Shown: positions 1 through 8,481, counted from the stretch's first letter. The stretch: DNA of 64,000 nucleotides from Labilibaculum sp. K2S (GCF_030372765.1 NZ_JAUCMW010000001.1:186001-250000); one strand, 5' to 3'. The notes: generated by a model not told the origin, from the letters alone. Made by a program: numbers and translations.

Positions 1-434
1 TACAAATTAAACCAACAACTTCGCTTAATGAAATAAATTGTAAGGATGTTGATATGCTAATTCTTCCAGGTGGTTCGGCTTGGGAGAAAGGAGAAAATAT
101 AGAGATTGAGAAATTAACAAAGAACTTATTTGAAAATGGAAAATCAATTGCTGCAATTTGTGCTGCGACTACCTATCTTGGACAATTGGGAATACTAAAT
201 GATTTAAAGCACACCAGTAATGATTTGAATTATTTAAAAGGAATTGCTCCAAATTATTGTGGAGAAGAAAATTATCAAAATTCATTTGCAGTAACAGATA
301 AAAACGTAATAACAGCAAACGGGATTGCTTCAATTGAGTTTTCCAGAGAGATTTTTAAAACAATTGAATTATACGATGATAAAAATATCGAAAAATGGTT
401 TCAACTTTTTAAAAATGGAATTTGGAGCGAATAA
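1..434 (+). CDS. DJ-1/PfpI-type class I amidotransferase-like protein (5' truncated by window)
   Basis: The reading frame is open from the first complete codon at base 3, so the true start lies before the window; the ATG at 54 is internal to the fold. A PGG turn (59-80) and a nucleophile-elbow motif AAICAATTYL with the candidate nucleophilic Cys at bases 159-161 are characteristic of the DJ-1/PfpI/ThiJ superfamily, as is the later TANG segment near base 310. Members are glyoxalases, chaperone/deglycase-like proteins or proteases; the sequence does not say which this is. It is probably cytosolic, since the visible part has no membrane segment. The family assignment is fairly secure, the function is not. 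Confidence 0.75.
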   Translation, partial: QIKPTTSLNEINCKDVDMLILPGGSAWEKGENIEIEKLTKNLFENGKSIAAICAATTYLGQLGILNDLKHTSNDLNYLKGIAPNYCGEENYQNSFAVTDKNVITANGIASIEFSREIFKTIELYDDKNIEKWFQLFKNGIWSE

Positions 435-654
435 AAGCCGAACATACAAAAAAATGTAACGGGATTTTTGAGCTTTTCGAAACTTTGTGTTTTTAATGAG
501 CGATGATCAAATATTCTTAAACGCAAAAAATAAATCAACAGGAAAAAATCTCAATGTACTACAGAACTGGTTGGTTAGTAAACAATAAAAACGCAGACAT
601 AACCAATTTATTTATCAAATACACTAACTACAATCTAAATTCAAAAAAAGAATC

Positions 655-1007
655 ATGAATTTAAAATTTTATCAGCAGAAAGGATTTACAGCTACACTTT
701 GTGCTGCTATTATTCTCATTGCAATACCTATTGTGACCGATGTATACAAAGAGTCTTTCGTATCAGAAACCGGGCATTTTAAAATAATGGGTGGTTTAAG
801 CATTATCTTGGCTTGCTTGCTAAATGGAAACTTCTCCATATTGTCTCAGGAATTTTGATTGGATTTATCTTGTTTGCCACAGTATTCATGGCTTTTGCAA
901 TGGGACTGAATTATGCTATGGCCTATACTGCACTGATCATCGCGCTGATTGTGCTATTGGTTTTGTTGAATTCTAAACCAGTTAAAACGTATATGGATGC
1001 CAGATAA
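655..1007 (+). pseudogene. small membrane protein gene split by a frameshift
   Basis: Two overlapping frames encode consecutive hydrophobic halves of what looks like one protein of about 117 residues. The first frame (655-858) starts MNLKFYQQKGFTATLCAA and has one membrane segment. The second frame (from 813 to the stop at 1007) has two more, beginning LAKWKLLHIVSGILIGF. The switch falls around 795-815, where one base too many breaks the frame. It could be a true pseudogene, a sequencing error or, less likely, two separate small proteins. It sits just upstream of another small membrane protein. No family was recognised. Confidence 0.5.
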
Positions 1008-1063
1008 AGATTCTACTCACTAAAATTTATCATGCTGTAAACAACGCAACAAACAAAACGAAC

Positions 1064-1579
1064 ATGAACAAAACAGAACAAAATTTTCAGCAGTACCAAC
1101 GCCGGAGTACAATTATTCATGTTGCTTTACTCATAGGGCAGGTGTTTTTCGCATCTTTTGCCGTTTTTATCAATCAAACACAAGGACCACTTACTGGAGA
1201 TGATGATGTCATTCGAATGACTTTCATGATTTTGGTACCGATATTTTTCCTTGTTACTTTTAGTATAGGCAAATTAGTTTCAAACAAAAAATTAAAGCTG
1301 GCAAAAGAGGAGACTGAATTAAAAACTAAAATGGAATCCTATAGGGTCGTCAACATCATTAAATATGCTTTGCTTGAAGGAACAGTGTTTTTTGCAATTA
1401 TTACCTATTTGCTTACCGGAGAATTGCTTTTGTTGGGCTTTGCCGTTATGATTATGCTGCTGTTTGCAACTTATTACCCAACTAAAGAGAAATTGGTTCG
1501 GGAATTGGAATTGAATCGCGCAGAGCAAGCCATATTAGATGATCCTGCTGCAATTGTTGCTGAGGTAGTTCAGCGTTAA
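1064..1579 (+). CDS. hypothetical four-helix membrane protein
   Basis: A 171-residue protein starting at ATG 1064. It has four predicted hydrophobic helices, near residues 18-38, 50-70, 103-122 and 124-142, a charged K/E-rich stretch between helices 2 and 3, and a soluble acidic tail. No catalytic motif is visible and the family was not recognised. It follows the frameshifted membrane gene by 56 bases and precedes an ECF sigma factor, so the group may be an envelope-related cluster. Its composition and unbroken length support it being a real gene. Confidence 0.6.
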   Translation: MNKTEQNFQQYQRRSTIIHVALLIGQVFFASFAVFINQTQGPLTGDDDVIRMTFMILVPIFFLVTFSIGKLVSNKKLKLAKEETELKTKMESYRVVNIIKYALLEGTVFFAIITYLLTGELLLLGFAVMIMLLFATYYPTKEKLVRELELNRAEQAILDDPAAIVAEVVQR

Positions 1580-1718
1580 AACCTCAAGCAAATCCTTGAA
1601 ATGGAATAGGTTTTCTCAGTTGGGTAATAATTACAGTAAATTTTTTTTAAAAAGATATTCGAAAAATGTAACTAATAGTTATGCTTGCCAACTAACTATA
1701 TGTACACAAACTATAAAT

Positions 1719-2234
1719 ATGGTGAATAAGGAAAATAAGTTTAATGATATTGTCACGGATAATGGCAAAAGAATTAGGCGGATTTGCAGCTATTACAGTC
1801 CCAATCACGAGGATAGGAAAGATATGTATCAGGATATTTTGGTTAATATCTGGAAAAGCCTTGATTCTTTTAGGGGTGACGCTTCAATCAACACTTGGAT
1901 CTATCGGATTGCAGTAAATACTTCTTTGGGTTTTACCGGAAAAGCATTCAAACAAATGCAGATGATTGTAGATGTCGATACTGAAAATCTTTCTCTTCTG
2001 TTTGATGAAGGCACAAAGGAAAAGCTCGAGCAGGAAGCTCAGTTGAATCAACTGCAAATTGAGCTAAATCAAATGTCGGTAATCGATAAATCACTGATGT
2101 CGCTCATGCTCGAAGGTCTTTCGATGCGGGAAATTGCTGATGTTATTGGCATTACCGAGCCCAATGTAAAAGTGAAGATTCATAGAATTAAAGAGCAGTT
2201 AAAATCTAAATTATCAGGAGGCAAGCATGAATAA
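1719..2234 (+). CDS. ECF-type RNA polymerase sigma factor
   Basis: A sigma-70-family protein of the extracytoplasmic-function class. Region 2 is visible as YSPNHEDRKDMYQDIL followed by NIWKSLDSFRG and NTWIYRIAVNTSL, and region 4 as a helix-turn-helix, EGLSMREIADVIGITEPNVK, followed by IHRIKEQLKSKL. The ATG at 1719 (MVNKENKFND) is preferred to a TTG at 1596, because the 41 extra residues upstream do not resemble sigma factors; the resulting 171 residues is a normal ECF length. The stop codon overlaps the start of the next gene by 8 bases, indicating translational coupling to a membrane protein that may control it. Confidence 0.85.
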   Translation: MVNKENKFNDIVTDNGKRIRRICSYYSPNHEDRKDMYQDILVNIWKSLDSFRGDASINTWIYRIAVNTSLGFTGKAFKQMQMIVDVDTENLSLLFDEGTKEKLEQEAQLNQLQIELNQMSVIDKSLMSLMLEGLSMREIADVIGITEPNVKVKIHRIKEQLKSKLSGGKHE

Positions 2235-2892
2235 CAGTAAGATTTCACAGGATACAAACGGTATGGGATCGTTTATCGATAAATTAAAAAGGGAAGATAA
2301 TAATCTTCAGAAAATCTTTAAGATTTTAAAAATAACATACATCGTTCTTTTGATTATTTACATTCCAATCTTCTATTTTGAAATAGAAAAGGGAGGACTT
2401 TTTCAAGTTGTTAAGGTCGTATTTATTGCCTTGGGTTTCTCTACATTTTTGTTTGTTTTTGCCTATGCGCAAAAGAAGATAAAAAAAATATCGTACGCCG
2501 AACCAACTTTGATCTTATTAAAGAAAACAGAAAAAAGATATAGACCATTCCATCTCTTGGATTTAGCTAGTATTCCCCCAATTCTTTTCTTAGCCATAGG
2601 TTTAGGTCTTAGCGAAAAAACATTTTTAGCAACTAAGGAGTTCTTTAGTTCAGATCTAAATTTGAGTACTTATTTGGTAGAAGCGAGGCAGTTTCTGTTT
2701 AGTGGAGAGCATTGGTTTAAAATGCTTGCTAAAACTGTAAATGAATTTCCAATGATAATTGTATTTATGGTAACAGGAATGTTAATATTTATTTTTGTAA
2801 TATCGTTTGTAGCTGGGTATCTCCTTTGGGTATCAAAATATAAGCCTATTCGTGATAATGCTCTCGAGCTTATAAAAGAAATAGAAAACTAA
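2227..2892 (+). CDS. membrane protein coupled to the ECF sigma factor (possible anti-sigma or sensor)
   Basis: A 221-residue protein with a polar N-terminal segment of about 35 residues and four hydrophobic helices, near 37-53, 63-83, 115-130 and 178-200. It overlaps the upstream sigma-factor gene by 8 bases. That arrangement is common for sigma/anti-sigma pairs, and the N-terminal cytosolic helix could bind the sigma factor. It has no recognisable zinc-binding anti-sigma motif (HxxxCxxC), so the anti-sigma role is inferred from position only. A rho-independent terminator follows at once. Confidence 0.6.
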   Translation: MNNSKISQDTNGMGSFIDKLKREDNNLQKIFKILKITYIVLLIIYIPIFYFEIEKGGLFQVVKVVFIALGFSTFLFVFAYAQKKIKKISYAEPTLILLKKTEKRYRPFHLLDLASIPPILFLAIGLGLSEKTFLATKEFFSSDLNLSTYLVEARQFLFSGEHWFKMLAKTVNEFPMIIVFMVTGMLIFIFVISFVAGYLLWVSKYKPIRDNALELIKEIEN

Positions 2893-2912
2893 CAGCATAT
2901 CGAATAGCACCA

Positions 2913-2955
2913 AACCATCTTGTATGTTCTTGTAAGATGGTTTTTCTGTTTTTTT
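2913..2955 (+). terminator. terminator after the sigma/membrane operon
   Basis: AACCATCTT at 2913-2921 pairs with AAGATGGTT at 2934-2942, followed by TTTCTG and a T7 run. It lies between convergent genes. Confidence 0.8.
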
Positions 2956-2956
2956 A

Positions 2957-3271
2957 TTATTGCCGGATTAGTGTCATTTTTCCAAAAACATTCGAAACCA
3001 CCAATAGCGGACCATTTTCCGATTCAAGTGTAAATTCACTGGTAAACAAATTGCTCTGATACCGTAGCAGATTGCAATTTTTCAGGTACTCAGCGTTATG
3101 ATATAATGTTACAAATTGATGAGAATCTTTACGTCCTGTTTTTTCTCCGGAAATATATTTCATCGTTATTGAATGATTTGAATCCGACCAAAAAAAAGAA
3201 CATACATCATTTGTTTCTGCATTTCGCCAATCACCATTCATTATAATGTTCATCATTTCCGTTGAGTTCAT
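2957..3271 (-). CDS. hypothetical small protein
   Basis: A 104-residue, soluble-looking protein read leftward from 3271 (MNSTEMMNIIMNGDWRNAET). It is aromatic and polar with no membrane segment, no signal peptide and no motif that I recognise. It ends just after the terminator of the preceding convergent operon. The fold might be a small lipocalin-like or DUF-type beta protein, since the second half alternates short beta-like strands (SEFTLESENGPLLVVSNVF), but this is a guess. I judge it real because it occupies otherwise empty sequence between two terminators. Confidence 0.5.
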   Translation of the reverse strand: MNSTEMMNIIMNGDWRNAETNDVCSFFWSDSNHSITMKYISGEKTGRKDSHQFVTLYHNAEYLKNCNLLRYQSNLFTSEFTLESENGPLLVVSNVFGKMTLIRQ

Positions 3272-3368
3272 CGCTGTTTGTTTTAAGATTTGGGCTTACT
3301 AAAAGTTACGAAATCTTCAGGGATTTATATCAAAACATTTTTAGCACGATGAGGAAAGTAGAAACTCA

Positions 3369-3403
3369 AAAAAAAGACGTGATTCGAAAATCGCGTCTTT
3401 TTT
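3369..3403. terminator. bidirectional terminator
   Basis: AAAAAAGACGTGATT and AATCGCGTCTTTTTT form a near-perfect stem with a three-base loop. It has A-runs on one side and T-runs on the other, so it can serve the leftward flavoprotein gene that ends at 3406. Confidence 0.8.
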
Positions 3404-3405
3404 GC

Positions 3406-4896
3406 TTAAACTTCTTCCGGTTTCCAACTTTCCAATTTAATTAAATCGGGAAAAGCTTTGGGTTTATAAATTGATTTTCCTTCAAAAACCCGCAAACATT
3501 CCTGAATTCCCTCACTAATACTTGGGTGAGGATGAACGTTTTGCCGAATGTCTTTCAGAGTTCTTTTTTGTGTGATTTGGTAGGCAATAGAAGTAATTAG
3601 GGTAGAAGCCTGTGGCCCTGCAGCACGCATACCCAATATTCGATCCTTACCATCATCGCTTACAATAATTTTCACAAATCCATCGGTAGCACGCATGGCA
3701 ACAGCACGGTTTACCAATGAGTTTGAATAGGTTGCAACTTTGTATGGAATGCCACTTTTCCGGCAGGCTTTCTCGTTCAAACCAACAGCCGCCACTTCGG
3801 GTTTAAAGAACATTAATGTCGACATATTTGAGTAGTCCAACGGATATTCTGAATTGCCATACAAAGCCTCAACAATATATCTGCCCTGCAGTTCGGCAAC
3901 TGAATACAATTGTGCATGCCCCGATACATCACCTGCAGCAAAAATATTACACGATTGAAAATTATCTGTAGCACAAACTTCATTAATATCAAGAAATCCA
4001 CGATTTGTAGTGTTGATTCCAACATTTTCTAAACCAATATTATCCAGGTTCGGTATTCTTCCAATAGCCACAATAGCCACATCTACCTCTATAACAGTCG
4101 AATGACCATCCTGATAATCCAGTACAACTTCTAAAAAATCCGGGCGTTTTCGAATTGTTCTTAAGTTTGCTGTGTGATGTATAATTACACCGTTGCTTTC
4201 TAAATTTTTCCCAACAAAACTACTCAAATCATCATCCTCGTAAGGAATTACCTTATGCTGACGATCCAATAAGTGTACTTCTGTTTGGTTGTAATTGGAA
4301 AAAATAGTGGCGTATTCACAACCAATAATTCCCGAGCCAATAATAATCATTCGTTCCGGAAATTCTTTCAAATCAATTATGCCTTCCGAATCAATAATTC
4401 TCTCATTATCAATCTCAACGTCAGGCATTGGTCTTGGACGTGAACCTGTTGCAATAATGAAATTATCGCCTTTAATCTGCTCTATTTTGTCATTGGAAAT
4501 TACCTCAACAGTATGCGAATCGATAAATTTTCCCCAGCCGTATTTTAAAGTAATATTTCCACAAGTCTCCGAAGGTTTCGAATAAGTCTCAATTTGCGAC
4601 AGCATCTGCAATTGCTTTTGTTTTGCTGCCTGTATAATGGTTTGTTGAACCTTTTTGTAATCTACATGTAAACCCGATGCACGATAACCTCTCATTACCG
4701 ATGACGCAATTGAAAAATCCCGGGATAATTCCCACATCGCCTTCGAAGTTAAAGCACCATTCATAATACCGGCCCCTCCTAAATGACTCGCCTCGATGAT
4801 ACAAACCGATTTTTTAAAATCGATGGCACGCATTGCTGCCGAGAAACCTGCCGGGCCACTTCCCAAGACAACAAGGTCGTATTTTTCTATATCCAT
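3406..4896 (-). CDS. dihydrolipoamide-dehydrogenase-like flavoprotein lacking the redox cysteines
   Basis: A 496-residue protein with the class I pyridine-nucleotide disulfide oxidoreductase layout. It has an N-terminal FAD-binding loop (VVLGSGPAGFSAAMRA, residues about 9-24), a central NAD(P)-binding loop (IIIGSGIIGCEYA, about 185-197), the second FAD motif ending IFAAGDVSG, and a C-terminal dimerisation domain with the His-Glu signature HPHPSISEG near 453. Lipoamide dehydrogenases carry GGTCLNxGCIPSK after the first domain; here the segment reads GGAGIMNGALTSK, so both active-site cysteines are gone. It therefore cannot do dithiol chemistry. A soluble transhydrogenase or other NAD(P)H:acceptor role is possible. 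It is monocistronic and read leftward. Confidence 0.8.
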   Translation of the reverse strand: MDIEKYDLVVLGSGPAGFSAAMRAIDFKKSVCIIEASHLGGAGIMNGALTSKAMWELSRDFSIASSVMRGYRASGLHVDYKKVQQTIIQAAKQKQLQMLSQIETYSKPSETCGNITLKYGWGKFIDSHTVEVISNDKIEQIKGDNFIIATGSRPRPMPDVEIDNERIIDSEGIIDLKEFPERMIIIGSGIIGCEYATIFSNYNQTEVHLLDRQHKVIPYEDDDLSSFVGKNLESNGVIIHHTANLRTIRKRPDFLEVVLDYQDGHSTVIEVDVAIVAIGRIPNLDNIGLENVGINTTNRGFLDINEVCATDNFQSCNIFAAGDVSGHAQLYSVAELQGRYIVEALYGNSEYPLDYSNMSTLMFFKPEVAAVGLNEKACRKSGIPYKVATYSNSLVNRAVAMRATDGFVKIIVSDDGKDRILGMRAAGPQASTLITSIAYQITQKRTLKDIRQNVHPHPSISEGIQECLRVFEGKSIYKPKAFPDLIKLESWKPEEV

Positions 4897-5087
4897 AAAA
4901 ACTTTTGTTTATTGTTTCAATTGGCTGTATTGCATGCACATTATGCTTAAATAAAATGTACTCGAAACAGGAAGAATTGCAGCCATTTTTGTGCTTCCTG
5001 CGAAATTAAGTAGAAAGATATAAATAAAAGAGCAAACCCATAAGCTTTTAGATGTTTTGCGGATAAAAAAGTCTTTTTCTTATGTTT

Positions 5088-5168
5088 GGGTGTGTCCCTT
5101 CGGGCCGGGCTATTCGCTAAATCTTTTTTTCGTTCCTCCCAAAAGGATACCGCTGCTATCCCTCACAC
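5088..5168. repeat. interspersed intergenic repeat, copy A
   Basis: A block beginning GGGTGTGTCCCTTCGGGC and continuing GGGCTATTCGCT, CGTTCCTCCC and CGCTGCTATCCCTCAC. Its order and spacing match a second copy at 55739-55821 in the same orientation. It is GC-richer than its surroundings, lies in a 396-base gap (4897-5292) and holds no convincing gene. The rest of the gap shows nothing recognisable. Confidence 0.6.
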
Positions 5169-5292
5169 AATTCTGTTTGTTTAAAGTCGTATGTAACAAG
5201 CGTCAGGAATTCAAGTGGAAAGGAATAAGAAAAAAGTTTCAAGTAAAAAGTATTCCAATAACATGCAACAATCCTTTAATTTTAAGGAGCTG

Positions 5293-5952
5293 TTAGTAAT
5301 TCAATTCTCCATTTTTCAACTTCTGATAAGTATGTTTATACAAAATTTTGTGCAGTAAAAGTCCTTCCTGTAAGTTCTCGTCACTCATCTCGTTTTCGTA
5401 CTCAATAAAATTGGCTGTTTCAAGTAAGTATACATCATCTCTAAGGTTTTGGTATTCTTGTTCAATTAAATGTATGTCAGCAAATATAAGATAGGGCAGG
5501 CGACTTAATACTGCTTTTCTCTGGTCGTTATATTCATCCAAATCCTTGGCTTTGCTATCCGCAAAATAGAATTCCTGTAAACTATCAACAAACGAATCAT
5601 CACAACTTTTCATCAGAATAACACGATCTTTTCTTAATCGGAAAAGTTCCGCCGGATCTTCTTCAGGAGCTAAATTTTCTTCTTTTTCAATTCCTCTGGT
5701 AATAAACAGATAGGAGAGATGGGCCAGCCCGATGTTTTGTTCTTCATCATCAATCAAATCAAAATGGAGCATCATGATAATTGCCTTTCCCAATTGGGAA
5801 ATGGCAGTATCATCCCAAAGCAGGAAAGGATCTTTTTTAAGAATCGAATAAATGGCATTCAGGTCTTTATTACAAGCTCTTACTTTACCGTTTTGCCCTT
5901 TCTCAATGGCTTGTAATATTAGCTTTTGAAGCTGTTCTGTTGAAGATATCAT
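5293..5952 (-). CDS. hypothetical acidic helical protein
   Basis: A 219-residue leftward gene starting MISSTEQLQKLILQAIEKGQ. It is rich in Glu, Asp and Leu and predicted to be all-helical and cytosolic, with no signal peptide, membrane segment or catalytic motif. I do not recognise the family. Good coding composition and the absence of competing frames make it a credible gene. It stands alone between the repeat-containing gap and the terminator of pyrBI, which reads in the same direction. Confidence 0.65.
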   Translation of the reverse strand: MISSTEQLQKLILQAIEKGQNGKVRACNKDLNAIYSILKKDPFLLWDDTAISQLGKAIIMMLHFDLIDDEEQNIGLAHLSYLFITRGIEKEENLAPEEDPAELFRLRKDRVILMKSCDDSFVDSLQEFYFADSKAKDLDEYNDQRKAVLSRLPYLIFADIHLIEQEYQNLRDDVYLLETANFIEYENEMSDENLQEGLLLHKILYKHTYQKLKNGELNY

Positions 5953-6032
5953 GTTCCGGGATATTTATTTTTTTAGAGGCGATAAAGGTAACAATTATCC
6001 TTTTATCTATGGGGAATGAATATTTATTCTAC

Positions 6033-6063
6033 AAAAAAAGAAGTCCAAACGGACTTCTTTTTA
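6033..6063 (-). terminator. pyrBI terminator
   Basis: Inverted repeat of GAAGTCC and GGACTTC with loop AAAC, flanked by A-runs at 6033-6039 that give a U-tract in the leftward transcript. It lies 24 bases beyond the pyrI stop. Confidence 0.85.
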
Positions 6064-6086
6064 GTTGAGAAATAAAAAAATGCCGA

Positions 6087-6545
6087 TTATACAATTTCGA
6101 TGTTTTTGTGATCGGTAATTTTCTCACAATAGTGACATTTCAAGGTAATAGGAGAATTATTTATCACCTTAAAGCGAGTGGTTACAGCTTCTACATTTGT
6201 AATGCATTTTGGATTCATACATTTAGCAATACCAATAACTTTCTCAGGCGATTCAACAATTTTCTTTTCTGAAACCTTGTAATCACGAATGATATTTAGT
6301 TTTGCATGCGGAGCAATTAATGAAATTTTATTGATTTCTTCATCCTCAAAAAATTTGTTGGAAATTTTAATGATGGCTTTCTTTCCCAATAGTTTACTTT
6401 CCAAATTGTTTCCAAAAGTCACTGAATTTTTACTTTTGTCCAATCCTAAAATGGTAATTACCTGAAAAAGATATTCAGCAGGAATGTGATCGATAACAGT
6501 TCCGTTTTCAATAGCGCTTACTTGCAATTCTTTTTTTGTGTTCAT
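6087..6545 (-). CDS. pyrI: aspartate carbamoyltransferase regulatory chain
   Basis: A 152-residue protein with the PyrI layout: an N-terminal effector-binding alpha/beta domain (residues 5-95, with SVTFGNNLESKLLGKKAIIKI) and a C-terminal zinc ribbon with Cys109, Cys114, Cys137 and Cys140 (CMNPKC and CHYC). PyrI binds nucleotides (ATP, CTP, UTP) and holds PyrB trimers in the allosteric dodecamer of the second step of pyrimidine synthesis. It is 32 bases downstream of pyrB in the same orientation and is followed by a terminator, so pyrB-pyrI form a short operon that is probably under the attenuator described upstream. Confidence 0.95.
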   Translation of the reverse strand: MNTKKELQVSAIENGTVIDHIPAEYLFQVITILGLDKSKNSVTFGNNLESKLLGKKAIIKISNKFFEDEEINKISLIAPHAKLNIIRDYKVSEKKIVESPEKVIGIAKCMNPKCITNVEAVTTRFKVINNSPITLKCHYCEKITDHKNIEIV

Positions 6546-6577
6546 ATGATGATGTGCTTTTATTCGTGAGTATGAAT

Positions 6578-7483
6578 TTATAGATTAAGAGCTTTTGCTA
6601 TGATAGCTTGTCGGGCATAAACACCATTTAAAGCTTGTTCAAAATAGTAGGCTTTTGGATTGGTATCAACATCCACAGCTATTTCATTTACTCTTGGAAG
6701 CGGGTGAAGAATTCTCATGTTATCCTTCGTATTGTTAAGCATATCGTTCTTTAGGATGTACACATTTTTTACTTTTTCATATTCCAAAGGATCCGCAAAC
6801 CGTTCTTTTTGAACACGGGTCATGTACAAAATATCGGCATCGTTAATAATATCATTGAATTCGGTGTGTTCGAAATATTTGATATTGTTTTTTTCCATGA
6901 AAATTTTGTACCCACGGGGAATTTCCAATTCGGGAGGAGCAATAAAATGGAAGGTAGGATTGAAGTGAGAAAGTGCCATTAACAAAGAATGAACAGTACG
7001 ACCGTATTTAAGGTCGCCAACCATAAAAATATTCAGGTTTTCGAGTGTTCCCTGAGTTTTCATGATGGAATAAAGATCGAGCATGGTTTGAGATGGATGC
7101 TGATTGGCACCATCGCCGGCATTAATTACCGGAACATCAGATACTTCAGATGCGTAGCGGGCCGAACCTTCAATAGGATGACGCATAACAATCAGGTCGC
7201 AATAGTTACTCACCATTTTAGTGGTATCCTTTAAAGTTTCCCCTTTAGTAACACTTGATGACGAAGAATCGGTGAATCCAACAATTCTTCCACCCATGCG
7301 ACTAATTGCAGTTTCGAAGCTTAAGCGTGTACGGGTTGATGGCTCAAAAAACAATGAAGCAACAACTTTCCCCTCTAATAAGCTGCAGTTAGGATTTTTT
7401 TCGAACTCAGCAGCTCTTGCTAATACTTCCAGGATTTCCTCTTTTGTGTAGTCGTCGATCGATACTAAACTTTTGTTATCCAT
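6578..7483 (-). CDS. pyrB: aspartate carbamoyltransferase catalytic chain
   Basis: A 301-residue ATCase catalytic subunit. It condenses carbamoyl phosphate and aspartate to carbamoyl-aspartate in de novo pyrimidine synthesis in the cytosol. The carbamoyl-phosphate loop [13 protein letters not shown] is at residues 45-57, MRHP and the HPSQ motif ([14 protein letters not shown]) follow, and the aspartate-binding segment ends in LHPLPRV near 260. Length is typical of the PyrI-associated class. The start ATG at 7483 lies 3 bases after the stop of a leader ORF that runs through a terminator-like hairpin, which is the layout expected for translation-coupled attenuation. Confidence 0.96.
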   Translation of the reverse strand: MDNKSLVSIDDYTKEEILEVLARAAEFEKNPNCSLLEGKVVASLFFEPSTRTRLSFETAISRMGGRIVGFTDSSSSSVTKGETLKDTTKMVSNYCDLIVMRHPIEGSARYASEVSDVPVINAGDGANQHPSQTMLDLYSIMKTQGTLENLNIFMVGDLKYGRTVHSLLMALSHFNPTFHFIAPPELEIPRGYKIFMEKNNIKYFEHTEFNDIINDADILYMTRVQKERFADPLEYEKVKNVYILKNDMLNNTKDNMRILHPLPRVNEIAVDVDTNPKAYYFEQALNGVYARQAIIAKALNL

Positions 7484-7486
7484 TGA

Positions 7487-7741
7487 TTAAAAATTAAGTG
7501 TGTTTATAATATGATTGTTTTTTTTGAACAAAAAAAAACCAACAATTACTAAAATTGATAGTAATGTTGGGTTTTTTGATAAATATTCTTGAAAAGGATT
7601 ATCCAAATAGCCGAAGCGGGAATTAATCCTTAAATCATGTTTTCTTCGAAATAAATAATGGAAAATGTGTAAGAAGGAGTAAAGGTCTTTACTTCTTTTG
7701 GTATTATTTGCGGTTCCAGATTGAATTAGTTGTATCTCCAT
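7487..7741 (-). CDS. putative pyrBI leader peptide ORF
   Basis: An 84-codon ORF (MEIQLIQSGTANNTKRSK...) read toward pyrB. It begins about 10 bases after a promoter -7 box, runs through the terminator-like hairpin at 7537-7573 and stops 3 bases before the pyrB ATG. The peptide is not like any protein family I know and is rich in Phe, Leu, Asn and Arg. In Escherichia coli, pyrBI is controlled by a translated leader ORF (pyrL) that overlaps an attenuator, and coupling of ribosome to polymerase prevents termination when UTP is low. Position, length and overlap here imitate that logic without obvious sequence similarity. It might be only a fortuitous frame over the hairpin. Confidence 0.5.
   Translation of the reverse strand: MEIQLIQSGTANNTKRSKDLYSFLHIFHYLFRRKHDLRINSRFGYLDNPFQEYLSKNPTLLSILVIVGFFLFKKNNHIINTLNF
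7529..7573 (-). terminator. putative pyrBI attenuator
   Basis: In the leftward transcript, AACCCAACATTACTA pairs with TAGTAATTGTTGGTT (about 14 bp, two single-base bulges), followed by a run of U from the A-tract at 7529-7536. It lies about 50 bases before pyrB, inside the leader. Confidence 0.65.
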
Positions 7742-7750
7742 TCTAGATTA

Positions 7751-7783
7751 CAAATATAGGTATAAATTATTCTGAAAATCAAA
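7751..7783 (-). promoter_or_regulatory. Bacteroidota-type promoter for pyrBI
   Basis: Read leftward: TTTG (7780-7783), 21 bases, then TATATTTG (7751-7758). This is an exact match to the -33 TTTG / -7 TAnnTTTG arrangement of Bacteroidota sigma-ABfr promoters. Transcription should start within a few bases of the leader ATG at 7741. Confidence 0.7.
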
Positions 7784-7869
7784 TCAAAAATCGATTAATT
7801 ATTAACATTTTTTTTGAACGGAAAAATAAGTGAGGAATGTATTTATATATAATGTTGATATCGAAAGAA

Positions 7870-8481
7870 CTAAATGGTTTTGACAAATTCTGTTTTCACA
7901 CTATCAATTTTAGAAAACTTTTCGATGATCTTATCAACCTCGCTTTGGCGGATACTTAAGGTGATTTGGCAGGTTAGATTGAAATCTTGCCCCAACTGTT
8001 CCGGTTGATCATCTTTAATAATTTTCATTACATCATTCATAACCAGATAATCGAAATTAACATCGTAAATGTCATTTACAGTTTTTTCAATAATTTCTGT
8101 ATTGGCAATTGCATCGGCAGCAGCTGTTTTGTATGCATGTATTAAACCGCTTACACCTAGTTTAGTTCCTCCAAAGTAACGAATAACTACGATAAGTATG
8201 TTGGTAATATCATTCGAGAGTATTTGCCCTAAAATAGGTTTCCCTGCTGTAGATGAAGGTTCGCCATCATCATTCGCCCTGTATTCAGATTTATCAGCGC
8301 CAAGCATATATGCATAGCAATGATGGCGGGCATCGTAGTATTCTTTTTTTAGATTGGCTATGTACTCTTTAATTTCCTCTTCGCTGGTTACTGGGTAGGC
8401 ATATGCAATGAATTTACTTCCCTTTTCTTTGTATAGTCCTTCAGATGCCGGATTGATTGTTTTGTAAGTATCGCTGCTCAT
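7870..8481 (-). CDS. YigZ/IMPACT family protein
   Basis: A 203-residue protein of the UPF0029/IMPACT family (YigZ in E. coli). The N-terminal domain carries the family signature: HHCYAYMLG, then EYRANDDGEPSSTAGKPIL (about residues 66-84) and VVIRYFGGTKLGVSGL (about 98-113). A C-terminal DUF1949-like ferredoxin-fold domain follows from about residue 135. The molecular role is not settled, but eukaryotic IMPACT acts in translational control. It ends 87 bases before the pyrBI promoter and starts 24 bases after the stop of an EamA transporter, so the two may be co-transcribed. Confidence 0.9.
   Translation of the reverse strand: MSSDTYKTINPASEGLYKEKGSKFIAYAYPVTSEEEIKEYIANLKKEYYDARHHCYAYMLGADKSEYRANDDGEPSSTAGKPILGQILSNDITNILIVVIRYFGGTKLGVSGLIHAYKTAAADAIANTEIIEKTVNDIYDVNFDYLVMNDVMKIIKDDQPEQLGQDFNLTCQITLSIRQSEVDKIIEKFSKIDSVKTEFVKTI

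Noticed and set aside
3262..3444. Rightward 60-codon ORF MSSSLFVLRFGLTKSYE
   Set aside because: It runs through a bidirectional terminator and overlaps the end of the flavoprotein gene; there is no sign of a real product.
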